A stretch of DNA of 32,185 nucleotides from JAAFIP01 sp043747295 (lineage in GTDB: Bacteria; Pseudomonadota; Gammaproteobacteria; Burkholderiales; Burkholderiaceae_C): contig JAYTPK010000102.1 of assembly GCA_043747295.1 (NCBI GenBank), positions 1 to 32,185 on the forward strand. Reading direction: 5' to 3'. The notes under the pieces were generated by a model. That model did not search any database and was not told where the DNA came from. It worked only from the letters and a program-made list of their open reading frames with translations. The translations under genes and the position numbers were made by a program. How positions within the stretch are numbered: the stretch's first letter is position 1; each line of letters begins with the position of its first letter. Below, piece by piece: positions 15,002 to 22,448 of this stretch.

Positions 15002-16660
15002 GTGACCGACACCAACCGCGTTGAATACCAAACCCATCCGTCACAGTACAAACACTGGAAGCTCAGCTACGACGGAGTGGTGGCCACGCTCAAGGCAGAT
15101 TTTGACGAAAACGCAGGCTTGCGCCCTGGCTACAAACTTAAGCTTAATAGCTACGACTTGGGTGTAGACATTGAATTGAACGACGCCATCAACCGCATTC
15201 GCTTTGAGCATCCCGAGGTGCGCACTGTAGTGCTGACCAGTGCCAAAGATAAAGTGTTTTGCTCCGGTGCCAACATATTTATGTTGGGTGTATCCAGCCA
15301 CGCTTGGAAGGTGAATTTTTGCAAATTTACCAATGAAACTCGCAACGGCCTGGAAGACTCGTCCAAGCACAGTGGGTTGAAATTTTTAGCTGCAGTCAAC
15401 GGTGCCTGCGCAGGGGGCGGCTACGAAGTGGCGCTGGCTTGCGACGAGATTATTTTGGTGGACGACCGGGCGTCTGCAGTTAGCCTGCCCGAAGTGCCGC
15501 TGCTGGGTGTGCTGCCCGGCACGGGGGGCCTTACCCGTGTGACCGACAAGCGCCATGTGCGCCACGACCTGGCCGATATTTTTTGTACCAGCGTGGAAGG
15601 CGTGCGGGGCCAAAAGGCCAAAGACTGGCGCTTGGTGGACGATATTGCCAAGCCGCAGGTGTTTGCCCAAAAAGTGCAAGAGCGTGCCTTGCAATTGGCA
15701 GCACTTAGCGACCGCCCAGCTGACGGCAAAGGCGTGGCGCTTACACCCATTCCTTGCGTTGTAGAGGCCGACGCCCTGCGTTACCCATTTGTCACAGTAG
15801 AGATTGACCGCGCCAAGCGCACCGCCACATACGCCGTAAAGGGCCCGCAAGGAGCGCAGCCTAGCGACGCTGCAGGCATTGAGGCTGCAGGCGCTGACTG
15901 GTACCCGCTGGCGCTGGCCCGCCAGCTGGAAGACGCAATCTTGTCCATGCGCACAAATGAGCTAGACATTGGAACTTGGTTGATCAAAACCCAGGGCGAT
16001 GCAGCGGCCGTGATGGCAATGGATGCCACTTTGCTGGCCCACCAAAAGCACTGGCTGGTGCGCGAAACCATTGGCCTGCTGCGCCGCACGTTCAGCCGAT
16101 TGGATGTGTCGTCGCGCAGCCTGTTTGCTTTTGTAGAGCAGGGCTCGTGCTTTGCGGGCACATTTTTAGAGCTGGCTTTGGCTTGTGACCGGATTTATCA
16201 CTTGGCCCTGCCAGACGATACCGCCGCTGCACCCAAGGTAGTGGTGGGTGAAGTCAATTTCAGCCTGTACCCGATGGTGACTGAGCAAACCCGTTTGCAG
16301 CGCCGCTTTTATGACGAAGCCCCCGCGCTGGCCGCTGTGCGTGCGCAACTGGGTGTGGCGCTAGATGCAGATGCCGCGTTTGCACTGGGCTTGGCTACTT
16401 CTAACCCTGACGACATCGACTGGGCTGACGAAGTACGTATTGCCATTGAAGAGCGTGTGGCTATGTCGCCCGATGCGCTGACGGGCATGGAAGCCAATTT
16501 AAGATTCAACGGCCCTGAGAATATGTTTACCCGAGTGTTTGGTCGCCTCACTGCGTGGCAAAACTGGATCTTCCAGCGGCCGAATGCCGTGGGCGAAAAA
16601 GGTGCGCTCAAGGTGTACGGCAAAGGCGAGAAAACCGCCTTCGACTGGAACCGTGTTTAA
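15002..16660 (+). CDS. boxC: 2,3-epoxybenzoyl-CoA dihydrolase
   Basis: A 552-residue cytoplasmic crotonase-superfamily enzyme. It opens the ring of 2,3-epoxybenzoyl-CoA with two waters, giving 3,4-dehydroadipyl-CoA semialdehyde and formate. The N-terminal half holds the enoyl-CoA hydratase core: oxyanion loop SAKDKVFCSGANIFML (~81-96), GACAGGGYEVALACDEI (~133-149) and PEVPLLGVLPGTGGLTR. The second half carries another crotonase-like region (FVEQGSCFAGTFLELALACDRIY). Double length and motifs match BoxC. The start is GTG at 15002 with AAGGA eight bases upstream. It leads the boxC-boxB-boxA cluster. Benzoate-CoA ligase and BoxD, needed before and after this step, are not in the window. Confidence 0.95.
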   Translation: MTDTNRVEYQTHPSQYKHWKLSYDGVVATLKADFDENAGLRPGYKLKLNSYDLGVDIELNDAINRIRFEHPEVRTVVLTSAKDKVFCSGANIFMLGVSSHAWKVNFCKFTNETRNGLEDSSKHSGLKFLAAVNGACAGGGYEVALACDEIILVDDRASAVSLPEVPLLGVLPGTGGLTRVTDKRHVRHDLADIFCTSVEGVRGQKAKDWRLVDDIAKPQVFAQKVQERALQLAALSDRPADGKGVALTPIPCVVEADALRYPFVTVEIDRAKRTATYAVKGPQGAQPSDAAGIEAAGADWYPLALARQLEDAILSMRTNELDIGTWLIKTQGDAAAVMAMDATLLAHQKHWLVRETIGLLRRTFSRLDVSSRSLFAFVEQGSCFAGTFLELALACDRIYHLALPDDTAAAPKVVVGEVNFSLYPMVTEQTRLQRRFYDEAPALAAVRAQLGVALDADAAFALGLATSNPDDIDWADEVRIAIEERVAMSPDALTGMEANLRFNGPENMFTRVFGRLTAWQNWIFQRPNAVGEKGALKVYGKGEKTAFDWNRV

Positions 16661-16685
16661 CACTTAGTTTAAAGAACATAAGTTG

Positions 16686-16713
16686 TGCAGCACCATAGCG
16701 GTGGGGTGCTGCA
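16686..16713 (+). other. Stem-loop between boxC and boxB
   Basis: A perfect 9-bp stem TGCAGCACC / GGTGCTGCA with a 10-base loop. No T-run follows, so it is not a classical intrinsic terminator. It may stabilise or separate the boxC and boxB parts of the message. Confidence 0.5.
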
Positions 16714-16759
16714 ACCGAATAACTTATCCACTTAGCATTTTGAATTCATGGAGATCACT

Positions 16760-18187
16760 ATGTCGAGCGTTAATTACAGCGAAAAAATCCCCAACAACGT
16801 CAACCTAGGCGAAGACCGCACCTTGCAGCGCGCCTTAGAACAATGGCAGCCTAACTTTATTAACTGGTGGGACGACATTGGCCCCGAAGGCTCGAAAGAC
16901 AGCGATGTCTACCTGCGCACTGCAGTTAGCGTAGACCCGGCAGGCTGGGCACAGTTTGGCCACGTCAAAATGCGCGACTACCGCTGGGGTATCTTTTTAA
17001 ATCAAGGCGAGCAAGACCGCAAAATAAATTTTGGCGACCATAAAGGCGAGAAGGTCTGGCAAGACGTGCCTGGCGAGTACCGCGCTAACCTGCGCCGCAT
17101 CATCGTTACGCAAGGCGACACCGAGCCAGCGTCGGTAGAGCAGCAGCGCCACCTAGGCCTGACGGCGCCCAGCATGTACGACCTGCGCAACCTGTACCAG
17201 ATCAACGTGGAAGAAGGCCGCCACCTGTGGGCCATGGTCTACCTGCTGCACAAACACTTTGGCCGTGATGGCCGTGAAGAAGCCGACGCGCTGCTGGTGC
17301 GCCGCAGTGGTGACGAGAACAACCCACGCATCTTAGGAGCGTTTAACGAAGCCACGCCAGATTGGCTGAGCTTCTTTATGTTCACCTACTTTACCGACCG
17401 TGATGGCAAGTTTCAGCTGGCCGCGTTGGCCGAAAGCGCATTTGACCCGCTGGCCCGCACCACCAAGTTCATGCTCACCGAAGAGGCGCACCACATGTTT
17501 GTGGGCGAGAGCGGTATCTCCCGCGTCATTCAGCGCACCGCGCAGGTGATGAACGAGCTAAAAACCGACGACGTGGGCCAGCTTCGCGCCGCTGGCGTAA
17601 TTGACCTGCCCACCGTGCAGCGCTACATCAACTTCCATTACAGCGTCACGATTGATTTGTTTGGCGCAGACGAGTCCAGCAACGCCGCCACCTTCTACAA
17701 CACGGGTCTGAAAGGCCGCTATGAAGAAGGTAAGCGTGATGATGACCATTCGCTCAAAGGCCAAACCTACAAAGTGCTAGAAGAGCGCAATGGCGAGCTG
17801 GTAGACAAAGAAGTGCCGATGCTCAACGCACTGAACGAAGTGCTGCGCGACGACTACATCAAAGACTCTGTAGCTGGTGTAGAGCGCTGGAACAAGGTGC
17901 TGGCCAAAGCAGGTGTGGCCAACCGTCTGAGCGTGCCGCACAAGGCGTTTCACCGAAATATTGGCGCGCTGTCGGGCGTCAAAGTTTCCCCGGAAGGCCG
18001 CATTGTGTCAGACGCAGAATGGCTGGCTAACGAAGGCAATTGGCTACCTACGCGCGAAGATCGTGCCTACGTGGCTAGCTTGATGGGCCGTGTTGTGGAA
18101 GTGGGCAAATACGCCAACTGGATTGCGCCACCGGCCATTGGCATCAACCGTCAATTGCCGGATTTTGAGTACATTCGCTTCAATTAA
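16760..18187 (+). CDS. boxB: Benzoyl-CoA 2,3-epoxidase, diiron oxygenase subunit
   Basis: A 475-residue soluble class I diiron monooxygenase. With electrons from BoxA it converts benzoyl-CoA and O2 to 2,3-epoxybenzoyl-CoA. The iron ligands known from studied BoxB are all in place with an offset of two: E122, E152 and H155 (in EEGRH), D213, E242 and H245 (in EEAHH). The N-terminus MSSVNYSEKIPNNVNL is typical. The ATG at 16760 was chosen over 16748 because GGAG (16750-16753) then serves as its ribosome-binding site. The length is normal for the family, and the enzyme should be active. A 328-bp gap with unusual hairpins separates it from boxA. Confidence 0.96.
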   Translation: MSSVNYSEKIPNNVNLGEDRTLQRALEQWQPNFINWWDDIGPEGSKDSDVYLRTAVSVDPAGWAQFGHVKMRDYRWGIFLNQGEQDRKINFGDHKGEKVWQDVPGEYRANLRRIIVTQGDTEPASVEQQRHLGLTAPSMYDLRNLYQINVEEGRHLWAMVYLLHKHFGRDGREEADALLVRRSGDENNPRILGAFNEATPDWLSFFMFTYFTDRDGKFQLAALAESAFDPLARTTKFMLTEEAHHMFVGESGISRVIQRTAQVMNELKTDDVGQLRAAGVIDLPTVQRYINFHYSVTIDLFGADESSNAATFYNTGLKGRYEEGKRDDDHSLKGQTYKVLEERNGELVDKEVPMLNALNEVLRDDYIKDSVAGVERWNKVLAKAGVANRLSVPHKAFHRNIGALSGVKVSPEGRIVSDAEWLANEGNWLPTREDRAYVASLMGRVVEVGKYANWIAPPAIGINRQLPDFEYIRFN

Positions 18188-18231
18188 AAGGTGTACAGCC
18201 ACGCAAAGTAATCGGGCAAGTCTTGTACGGG

Positions 18232-18334
18232 ATCAGGCCGGCGGTGTACTCAGCTACGCGGCTGTCCCCCGTGTCGGCCTAGGGCCGACAACTCCTCCTT
18301 GATGCCGCTACGCTGAGTACACCACCGGCCTGAT
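18232..18334 (+). repeat. Hairpin element 1 in the boxB-boxA gap
   Basis: A 22-bp inverted repeat with one mismatch (18232-18253 and 18313-18334) continues, after a 4-base internal bulge (TACG against CTAC), into CGGC/GCCG. Inside are a conserved block CTGTCCCCCG, a perfect 8-bp hairpin TGTCGGCC-TAG-GGCCGACA (18272-18290), and CTCCTTGATG. The layout matches element 2 in reverse orientation. Confidence 0.8.
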
Positions 18335-18394
18335 TGATGGTAAGCGGTGGATATCCAACCGTCGTGCGCCTACTATGTTCGCTGCCTCGGTGAT

Positions 18395-18465
18395 TGGGTT
18401 GATTGGCGCAGCGACATACAAGGAGCCCAAAGGGCGGGGGACAGTCGCGTAGCCAATCAACCCAA
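18395..18465 (-). repeat. Hairpin element 2 in the boxB-boxA gap, opposite orientation
   Basis: The outer arms TGGGTTGATTGGC (18395-18407) and GCCAATCAACCCA (18453-18465) pair perfectly. Read on the minus strand, the inside is TACGCGACTGTCCCCCG, a CCC-TTT-GGG stem, then CTCCTTGTATGTCGCTGC. This shares the core of element 1 (TACGCGRCTGTCCCCCG and CTCCTTGNATGYCGCT), but its outer stem is unrelated in sequence. The rest of the 18188-18515 gap holds no gene; a TATAAA at 18500 may be a weak promoter for boxA. Confidence 0.8.
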
Positions 18466-18515
18466 GTGCCGGGGCGTACAAAATTACAGACGTTCAATCT
18501 ATAAAATCTCCGTCC

Positions 18516-19781
18516 ATGAACACCACTATCGCCATCAAACAGCACCTGATTGACCCAGTCATTTGCATCCGCTGCAACACCTGCGAGTCGATTTGTCCAG
18601 TCAAAGCCATTACGCACGATGACCTGAACTACGTGGTCGATGCAGATATTTGCAACCTCTGCATGGCCTGCATTTCTCCGTGCCCCACGGGGTCGATAGA
18701 CAACTGGCGCACCATGCCCAAGCTCAAGGCCTACACGCCCGCTGAGCAATTGACTTGGGAAGACTTGCCCGAAGAATGGTCAGAAGATCAGCTAGCGCAG
18801 GCGGGTGTGAGCAGTGCCGATGCCTCTGCGCCTGCCAACGCGGTAAGTAGCGCTGGCGCGCAGGCCAGTGGCGAAGTGGTGGTCACTTCATCTGCCTACG
18901 GCTCTACTACGCCGCCACCGTCTGCCGAGAAGGCAGTCACTAATTTGCATGGCCCTAAAAACCCCATCATCGCTACCGTGACAGGCAATGTGCGCGTCAC
19001 CGCAGTGGGAAAAGACTACGACACCCACCATATCGTGCTGGACTTTGCAGGCCTGCCTTTCCCGGTGCTTGAGGGCCAGTCCATCGGTGTGGTGCCTCCG
19101 GGCCATGACGCTAACGGCAAGCCGCACCATGCACGCATGTACTCTATTGCTAGCCCCCGAAACGGTGAACGTCCAGGCTACAACAACTTGTCGCTCACTA
19201 TCAAGCGCGTGCTAGAAGACCACCAAGGCCAACCCGTGCGCGGTGTGGCGTCTAACTTTATGTGTGACGTGAAGGTGGGCGACACCGTGCAGGTCATTGG
19301 CCCGTTTGGTAGCAGCTTTTTAATGCCCAACCTTGAGCAATCCAACTTACTGATGATCTGCACCGGTACCGGCAGCGCCCCCATGCGCGCCATGACCGAG
19401 TGGCGGCGCAGGCAGCGCCAGTTGGGTAAGACCGACGGCGGTAAGTTGATGCTGTTTTTTGGTGCCCGCACGCAGGAAGAGCTGCCGTATTTTGGCCCAC
19501 TGCAAAGCCTGCCAAAAGACTTTATCGACACCAACTTTGCATTCTCACGCACACCAGGGCAGCCTAAGCGCTATGTGCAAGATGTGCTGCGCGAGCGCGC
19601 TAGCGACGTAGCTACGCTGCTGGCCGATGCCAACACCTATATTTATGTATGCGGCCTTAAAAGCATGGAAGAGGGTGTGGTTGCAGCGCTGCGCGACGTA
19701 GCCGTGCAAGCCGGAATCGACTGGGACACCTTGGGTGCGACGCTCAAAAAAGAAGGCCGCCTTCACTTAGAGACTTATTGA
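18516..19781 (+). CDS. boxA: Benzoyl-CoA 2,3-epoxidase, reductase subunit
   Basis: A 421-residue iron-sulfur flavoprotein that passes electrons from NADPH to BoxB. The N-terminus holds two [4Fe-4S] ferredoxin motifs: CIRCNTCESICP (from C17) and CNLCMACISPCP. A ~90-residue Ala/Ser-rich linker follows, then a ferredoxin-NADP reductase module with RMYSIASPR (FAD), TGTGSAPMRAM (NADP) and YVCGLKSMEEGV, ending LHLETY as in the family. The start KQHLIDP...CIRC agrees with BoxA. There is no clear Shine-Dalgarno before the ATG at 18516. Two hairpin elements upstream separate it from boxB, so its expression level may be set independently. Confidence 0.95.
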   Translation: MNTTIAIKQHLIDPVICIRCNTCESICPVKAITHDDLNYVVDADICNLCMACISPCPTGSIDNWRTMPKLKAYTPAEQLTWEDLPEEWSEDQLAQAGVSSADASAPANAVSSAGAQASGEVVVTSSAYGSTTPPPSAEKAVTNLHGPKNPIIATVTGNVRVTAVGKDYDTHHIVLDFAGLPFPVLEGQSIGVVPPGHDANGKPHHARMYSIASPRNGERPGYNNLSLTIKRVLEDHQGQPVRGVASNFMCDVKVGDTVQVIGPFGSSFLMPNLEQSNLLMICTGTGSAPMRAMTEWRRRQRQLGKTDGGKLMLFFGARTQEELPYFGPLQSLPKDFIDTNFAFSRTPGQPKRYVQDVLRERASDVATLLADANTYIYVCGLKSMEEGVVAALRDVAVQAGIDWDTLGATLKKEGRLHLETY

Positions 19782-19804
19782 GCCAGTTCTGTGAAATATG
19801 AACC

Positions 19805-19850
19805 GTTCGCCCTGAGCTTGTCGAAGGGCTTCGACAAGCTCAGCCAGAAC
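19805..19850. repeat. CTGAGCTTGTCGAAGG palindromic repeat (intergenic)
   Basis: A 21-base inverted repeat (19805-19825 and 19830-19850; 18 of 21 pair) with loop GGGC, containing CTGAGCTTGTCGAA and its complement. It lies between the convergent boxA and LysE-family genes, so it may also end transcription from both sides, although no T-run follows. Related sequences occur inside aceF and lpdA. Confidence 0.85.
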
Positions 19851-19895
19851 GGAAATTAAAACTTCACCAGGCCGGGTCAATATTGAGCGGAGAAG

Positions 19896-20534
19896 TTATT
19901 TACGCGCCATCAATAGCAAGCAGCCCATAGCTGCAAACAAGCTGCCCGATACGCGGTTGAACATGCGTGCACGACCTGCCTGACGCAGCCATGGTGCAAT
20001 GCGTGCCGCAAACAAAGTGCAGACACTGAGCGTGGTGAATTCAAAAGCCACAAAAGTAAGCGCCAAAATAGCAAACTGCGGTGCCCATGCCTGCGATGCA
20101 TCCACAAACTGCGGGAAAAACGCTGCAAAAAACAGCAAAGCTTTAGGGTTGCTGCCGCCCACCAACAAACCTTGCACATACAGCTTGCGCATCGACATGC
20201 CCGCAGACGCATCGCTCAGACTAGACGTTGCGGGCATATCAAAACTACTGACCGGGCTGCGGAAGGTTTTGATACCTAGATAAATCAAATACGCGCCGCC
20301 TACCAGTTTCAAAATCCAAAACGCCGTGTCAGATGCCGCCAGCACAGCGCCTAAACCCAGCGACGACAGCAAAATCATGCCCAGCGCAGCGGTGATGCTG
20401 CCGCTGGCCGATGCCATTGCCTTGGGCGCACCGTAGGCAATCGCATTGGTCATGCTCATCAGCATGGTAGGGCCGGGCGTGAGCACCAGCAGGGCGACGG
20501 CGGCAAGGTAGAGCAGGTAGGTAGATAAAGTCAT
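19896..20534 (-). CDS. LysE/RhtB family amino-acid exporter
   Basis: A 212-residue inner-membrane protein with six predicted transmembrane segments. It begins MTLSTYLLYLAAVALLVLTPGPTMLMSMTNAIAYG, where the LTPGPT motif in TM1 is diagnostic, followed by GSITAALGMILLSSLGLGAVL and KLVGGAYLIYLGIKTFRSP. A loop segment precedes LLVGGSNPKALLFFAAFFPQF, the second family signature. These proteins export amino acids such as threonine or homoserine lactone; the substrate here is unknown. It stands alone on the minus strand, convergent with boxA. A terminator at its 5' side belongs to the neighbouring ABC binding protein gene. Confidence 0.9.
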   Translation of the reverse strand: MTLSTYLLYLAAVALLVLTPGPTMLMSMTNAIAYGAPKAMASASGSITAALGMILLSSLGLGAVLAASDTAFWILKLVGGAYLIYLGIKTFRSPVSSFDMPATSSLSDASAGMSMRKLYVQGLLVGGSNPKALLFFAAFFPQFVDASQAWAPQFAILALTFVAFEFTTLSVCTLFAARIAPWLRQAGRARMFNRVSGSLFAAMGCLLLMARK

Positions 20535-20570
20535 AGTGGTTGCAGCATAAACTAAAACGCGATAGGCAAA

Positions 20571-20598
20571 AAAAAAGGAAGGCGAACCTTCCTTTTTT
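20571..20598 (-). terminator. Rho-independent terminator of the ABC binding-protein gene
   Basis: Stem GGAAGG / CCTTCC (20577-20582 and 20587-20592). Read on the minus strand the loop is TTCG and a run of at least nine T follows (20576-20568). It stands 17 bp after the stop of the binding-protein gene. It is symmetrical enough (A-run and T-run) to work in both directions. Confidence 0.85.
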
Positions 20599-20614
20599 AT
20601 GCTGATTGCGCAGC

Positions 20615-21802
20615 TTAGGCCATTTTGCAGCCCGCGCCGCTGTCGGCCAGCGCCTTGGCGGCTACGCCAATCACTTTGTTCTCTTTGTTAGCCACTTCGC
20701 GCACATAGATGTCTTGCACTGGGTTGTGTGACTTGCTCATGGTCCATTTGCCGCGTGGGCTGTCAATCGTTGCGCCTTCCATGGCGGCGTACAACGCAGC
20801 TTTGTTGGTCAAATCGCCTTTCACAGCGTTAGCGCCTTGCACCAGCAACAAGCCGGTGTCGTAGCCTTGCACGGCGTACACATCAGGCTGGGCCTTGTAG
20901 GCTTTAGCATAGGCTAAGCGGAATGCTTTGTTGCGCGCGGTGTCGAGCGAGTCGCTGTAGTGCATCGTGGTGATAATGCCGTCAGCTGCTGGCCCTGCAG
21001 CATCCAGCACGCCTTCGGTTAAGAAGCCAGAGCCGTACAATGGGATTTTGCCCTTCAGGCCTGCAGCGGCGTAGTCTTTAATAAACTTGGCGGCACCGCC
21101 GCCTGCAAAGAAGCAGGCCACAGCGTCAGGCTTGAGCGCTGCAATTTCGGTCAGCAGGGCTTGAAACTCCACGTTAGGAAATGGCAGGCCAAGCTCTTTA
21201 ATGATCGTACCGCCCGCAGCCGTGTAGCCTTCTTTAAAGCCTTCAAAAGCCTCGTCGCCCGCAGCGTATTTCCAAGTAATCCAAACAGTCTTTTTATGGC
21301 CTTTGTCCATCATCACTTTGCCTAGGGCGCGGGTGGGCTGGCTGTTGCTAAAGCTGGTGCGAAACACGTTAGGGGCGCACAGCGCCCGGGTTGCGGCATG
21401 CACGCCAGCGTTAGGAATCAAACTCAACACGCCTGATTCGCGCGCAACTTTTTGGATTCCCATTTGCACACCGCTGTGCACGGTGCCTACCAGCACATCG
21501 ACCTTGTCGCGTTGCACTAGCTTGGTGGCGTTTTCTACGCCTTTAGATGGCTCGGATTCGTCGTCTACTTTAAAAAAGTCGACTTCACGGCCACCCAGCT
21601 TGCCGCCTTGCTCGGCCAGCGCCATGCGAAAGCCGTTTTCAATAGCCACGCCCAATTGTGCAAAAGTGCCGGTGTATGGGAGCATCAGGCCTACGCGCAC
21701 TTTGGCGCTTTGTGCACCTGCCAATGAAGGCAGCAGCAGGCCAGTAGATGCTGCGCCCACTAGGGCTGCAGTGCGGGATAAAACAAGGCGACGGGTGGTC
21801 AT
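20615..21802 (-). CDS. ABC transporter substrate-binding protein (branched-chain amino acid/aromatic type)
   Basis: A 395-residue periplasmic binding protein of the Peripla_BP_6 (LivJ-like) type. The N-terminus MTTRRLVLSRTAALVGAASTGLLLPSLAGAQ carries twin arginines before a hydrophobic stretch, so Tat export is possible. Next come KVRVGLMLPYTGTFAQLGVAIENGFRMALAEQGG, the usual first lobe, then VDVLVGTVHSGVQMG, and VQGYDTGLLLVQGA. The start at 21802 excludes four extra residues that do not fit. Members bind amino acids, amides or aromatic acids. It follows the Rieske dioxygenase beta gene on the same strand after 93 bp, and no permease or ATPase gene is seen. Its ligand may therefore be the dioxygenase substrate (inference). 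Confidence 0.88.
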   Translation of the reverse strand: MTTRRLVLSRTAALVGAASTGLLLPSLAGAQSAKVRVGLMLPYTGTFAQLGVAIENGFRMALAEQGGKLGGREVDFFKVDDESEPSKGVENATKLVQRDKVDVLVGTVHSGVQMGIQKVARESGVLSLIPNAGVHAATRALCAPNVFRTSFSNSQPTRALGKVMMDKGHKKTVWITWKYAAGDEAFEGFKEGYTAAGGTIIKELGLPFPNVEFQALLTEIAALKPDAVACFFAGGGAAKFIKDYAAAGLKGKIPLYGSGFLTEGVLDAAGPAADGIITTMHYSDSLDTARNKAFRLAYAKAYKAQPDVYAVQGYDTGLLLVQGANAVKGDLTNKAALYAAMEGATIDSPRGKWTMSKSHNPVQDIYVREVANKENKVIGVAAKALADSGAGCKMA

Positions 21803-21895
21803 AGCGAATATCTCCAAAATATTAATTTAAGCTTCAAGTAATTTACTGTAAACACCCAATCATTACATCAGCGCTAACCCGGTAATTAGGGCGAT

Positions 21896-22366
21896 TTATA
21901 CGGGTTTGATGATCGAGTTAGGAATCAAGTCGTTGTCAAAAATCGCTGAACGCGATTGGAATAGCCATGCACCATCACTTTGTACAATGCGGTCGATATA
22001 GCGGCCTGTACTCAAAATTTGCGGCATATTGTCGCGCTGTGTGCGAATGACGATATAGCTTGATTCAGCATGCACTACGCCGTGGTCGTCCACGCTCACA
22101 ACAGGTGCACCGCACACATGGCGCTGGTAATACGGCTCGTGGTAGATGGTGTGCGCTACGGCATACACCCTGTCGCGTAGCATGGCTTGGCTAGTTAAAT
22201 GCATCACGCCCAGCGGCAGGGCTGCATCAAAATTCTCGCGCGACTGCAGCAGATATTGCCCATCGGTGGTGAACAAGTCAGGCCAATTTGATAAGTCATT
22301 ACTGTCCAAAATTTGCCCGTAGTGTTGCTGCAAAGTGGTGATGGCTTGGTAAGTTGCAAAATCCAT
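21896..22366 (-). CDS. Aromatic ring-hydroxylating dioxygenase, small (beta) subunit
   Basis: A 156-residue SnoaL/NTF2-like protein. It begins DFATYQAITTLQQHYGQILDSNDLSNWPDLFTTDGQYLLQSRENFD. The family core HTIYHEPYYQRHV and the ending GAWLFQSRSAIFDNDLIPNSI are characteristic of ring-hydroxylating dioxygenase beta subunits, which stabilise the alpha3beta3 hexamer and carry no metal. It lies 82 bp downstream of the alpha gene on the same strand. A copy of the 36-nt repeat sits between the two. The substrate is set by the alpha subunit and is not determined. Confidence 0.88.
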   Translation of the reverse strand: MDFATYQAITTLQQHYGQILDSNDLSNWPDLFTTDGQYLLQSRENFDAALPLGVMHLTSQAMLRDRVYAVAHTIYHEPYYQRHVCGAPVVSVDDHGVVHAESSYIVIRTQRDNMPQILSTGRYIDRIVQSDGAWLFQSRSAIFDNDLIPNSIIKPV

Positions 22367-22390
22367 AAATGATCTGATTACTATAAATAT

Positions 22391-22426
22391 GATAGCTATA
22401 CATGTAATAAATGCATGGACTACAAG
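22391..22426 (+). repeat. 36-nt repeat, copy B (between dioxygenase alpha and beta genes)
   Basis: It begins GATAGCTATACATGTAA and ends ATGCATGGACTACAAG, with 36 bases as in the other copies. It is closest to copy A. It lies inside a presumed operon, in the transcribed spacer. Confidence 0.85.
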
Positions 22427-22448
22427 GCTATTTTGTGGGTAAAAGCAC

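Noticed and set aside
15386..15850. Minus-strand frames within boxC
   Set aside because: boxC is a well-conserved full-length gene; the antisense frames have no ribosome-binding site or recognisable content.
16686..16713. Intrinsic terminator between boxC and boxB
   Set aside because: The stem is good, but no T-run follows and the genes act in one pathway, so I list it only as a stem-loop.
18232..18465. Integron attC sites
   Set aside because: No conserved outer GTTRRRY/RYYYAAC core; here the inner part is conserved and the outer stem varies, the opposite of attC. No integrase is present.
18279..18749. Open frame on the minus strand across the boxB-boxA gap
   Set aside because: It overlaps the certain ferredoxin domain of boxA and the hairpin repeats; its translation shows no family features.
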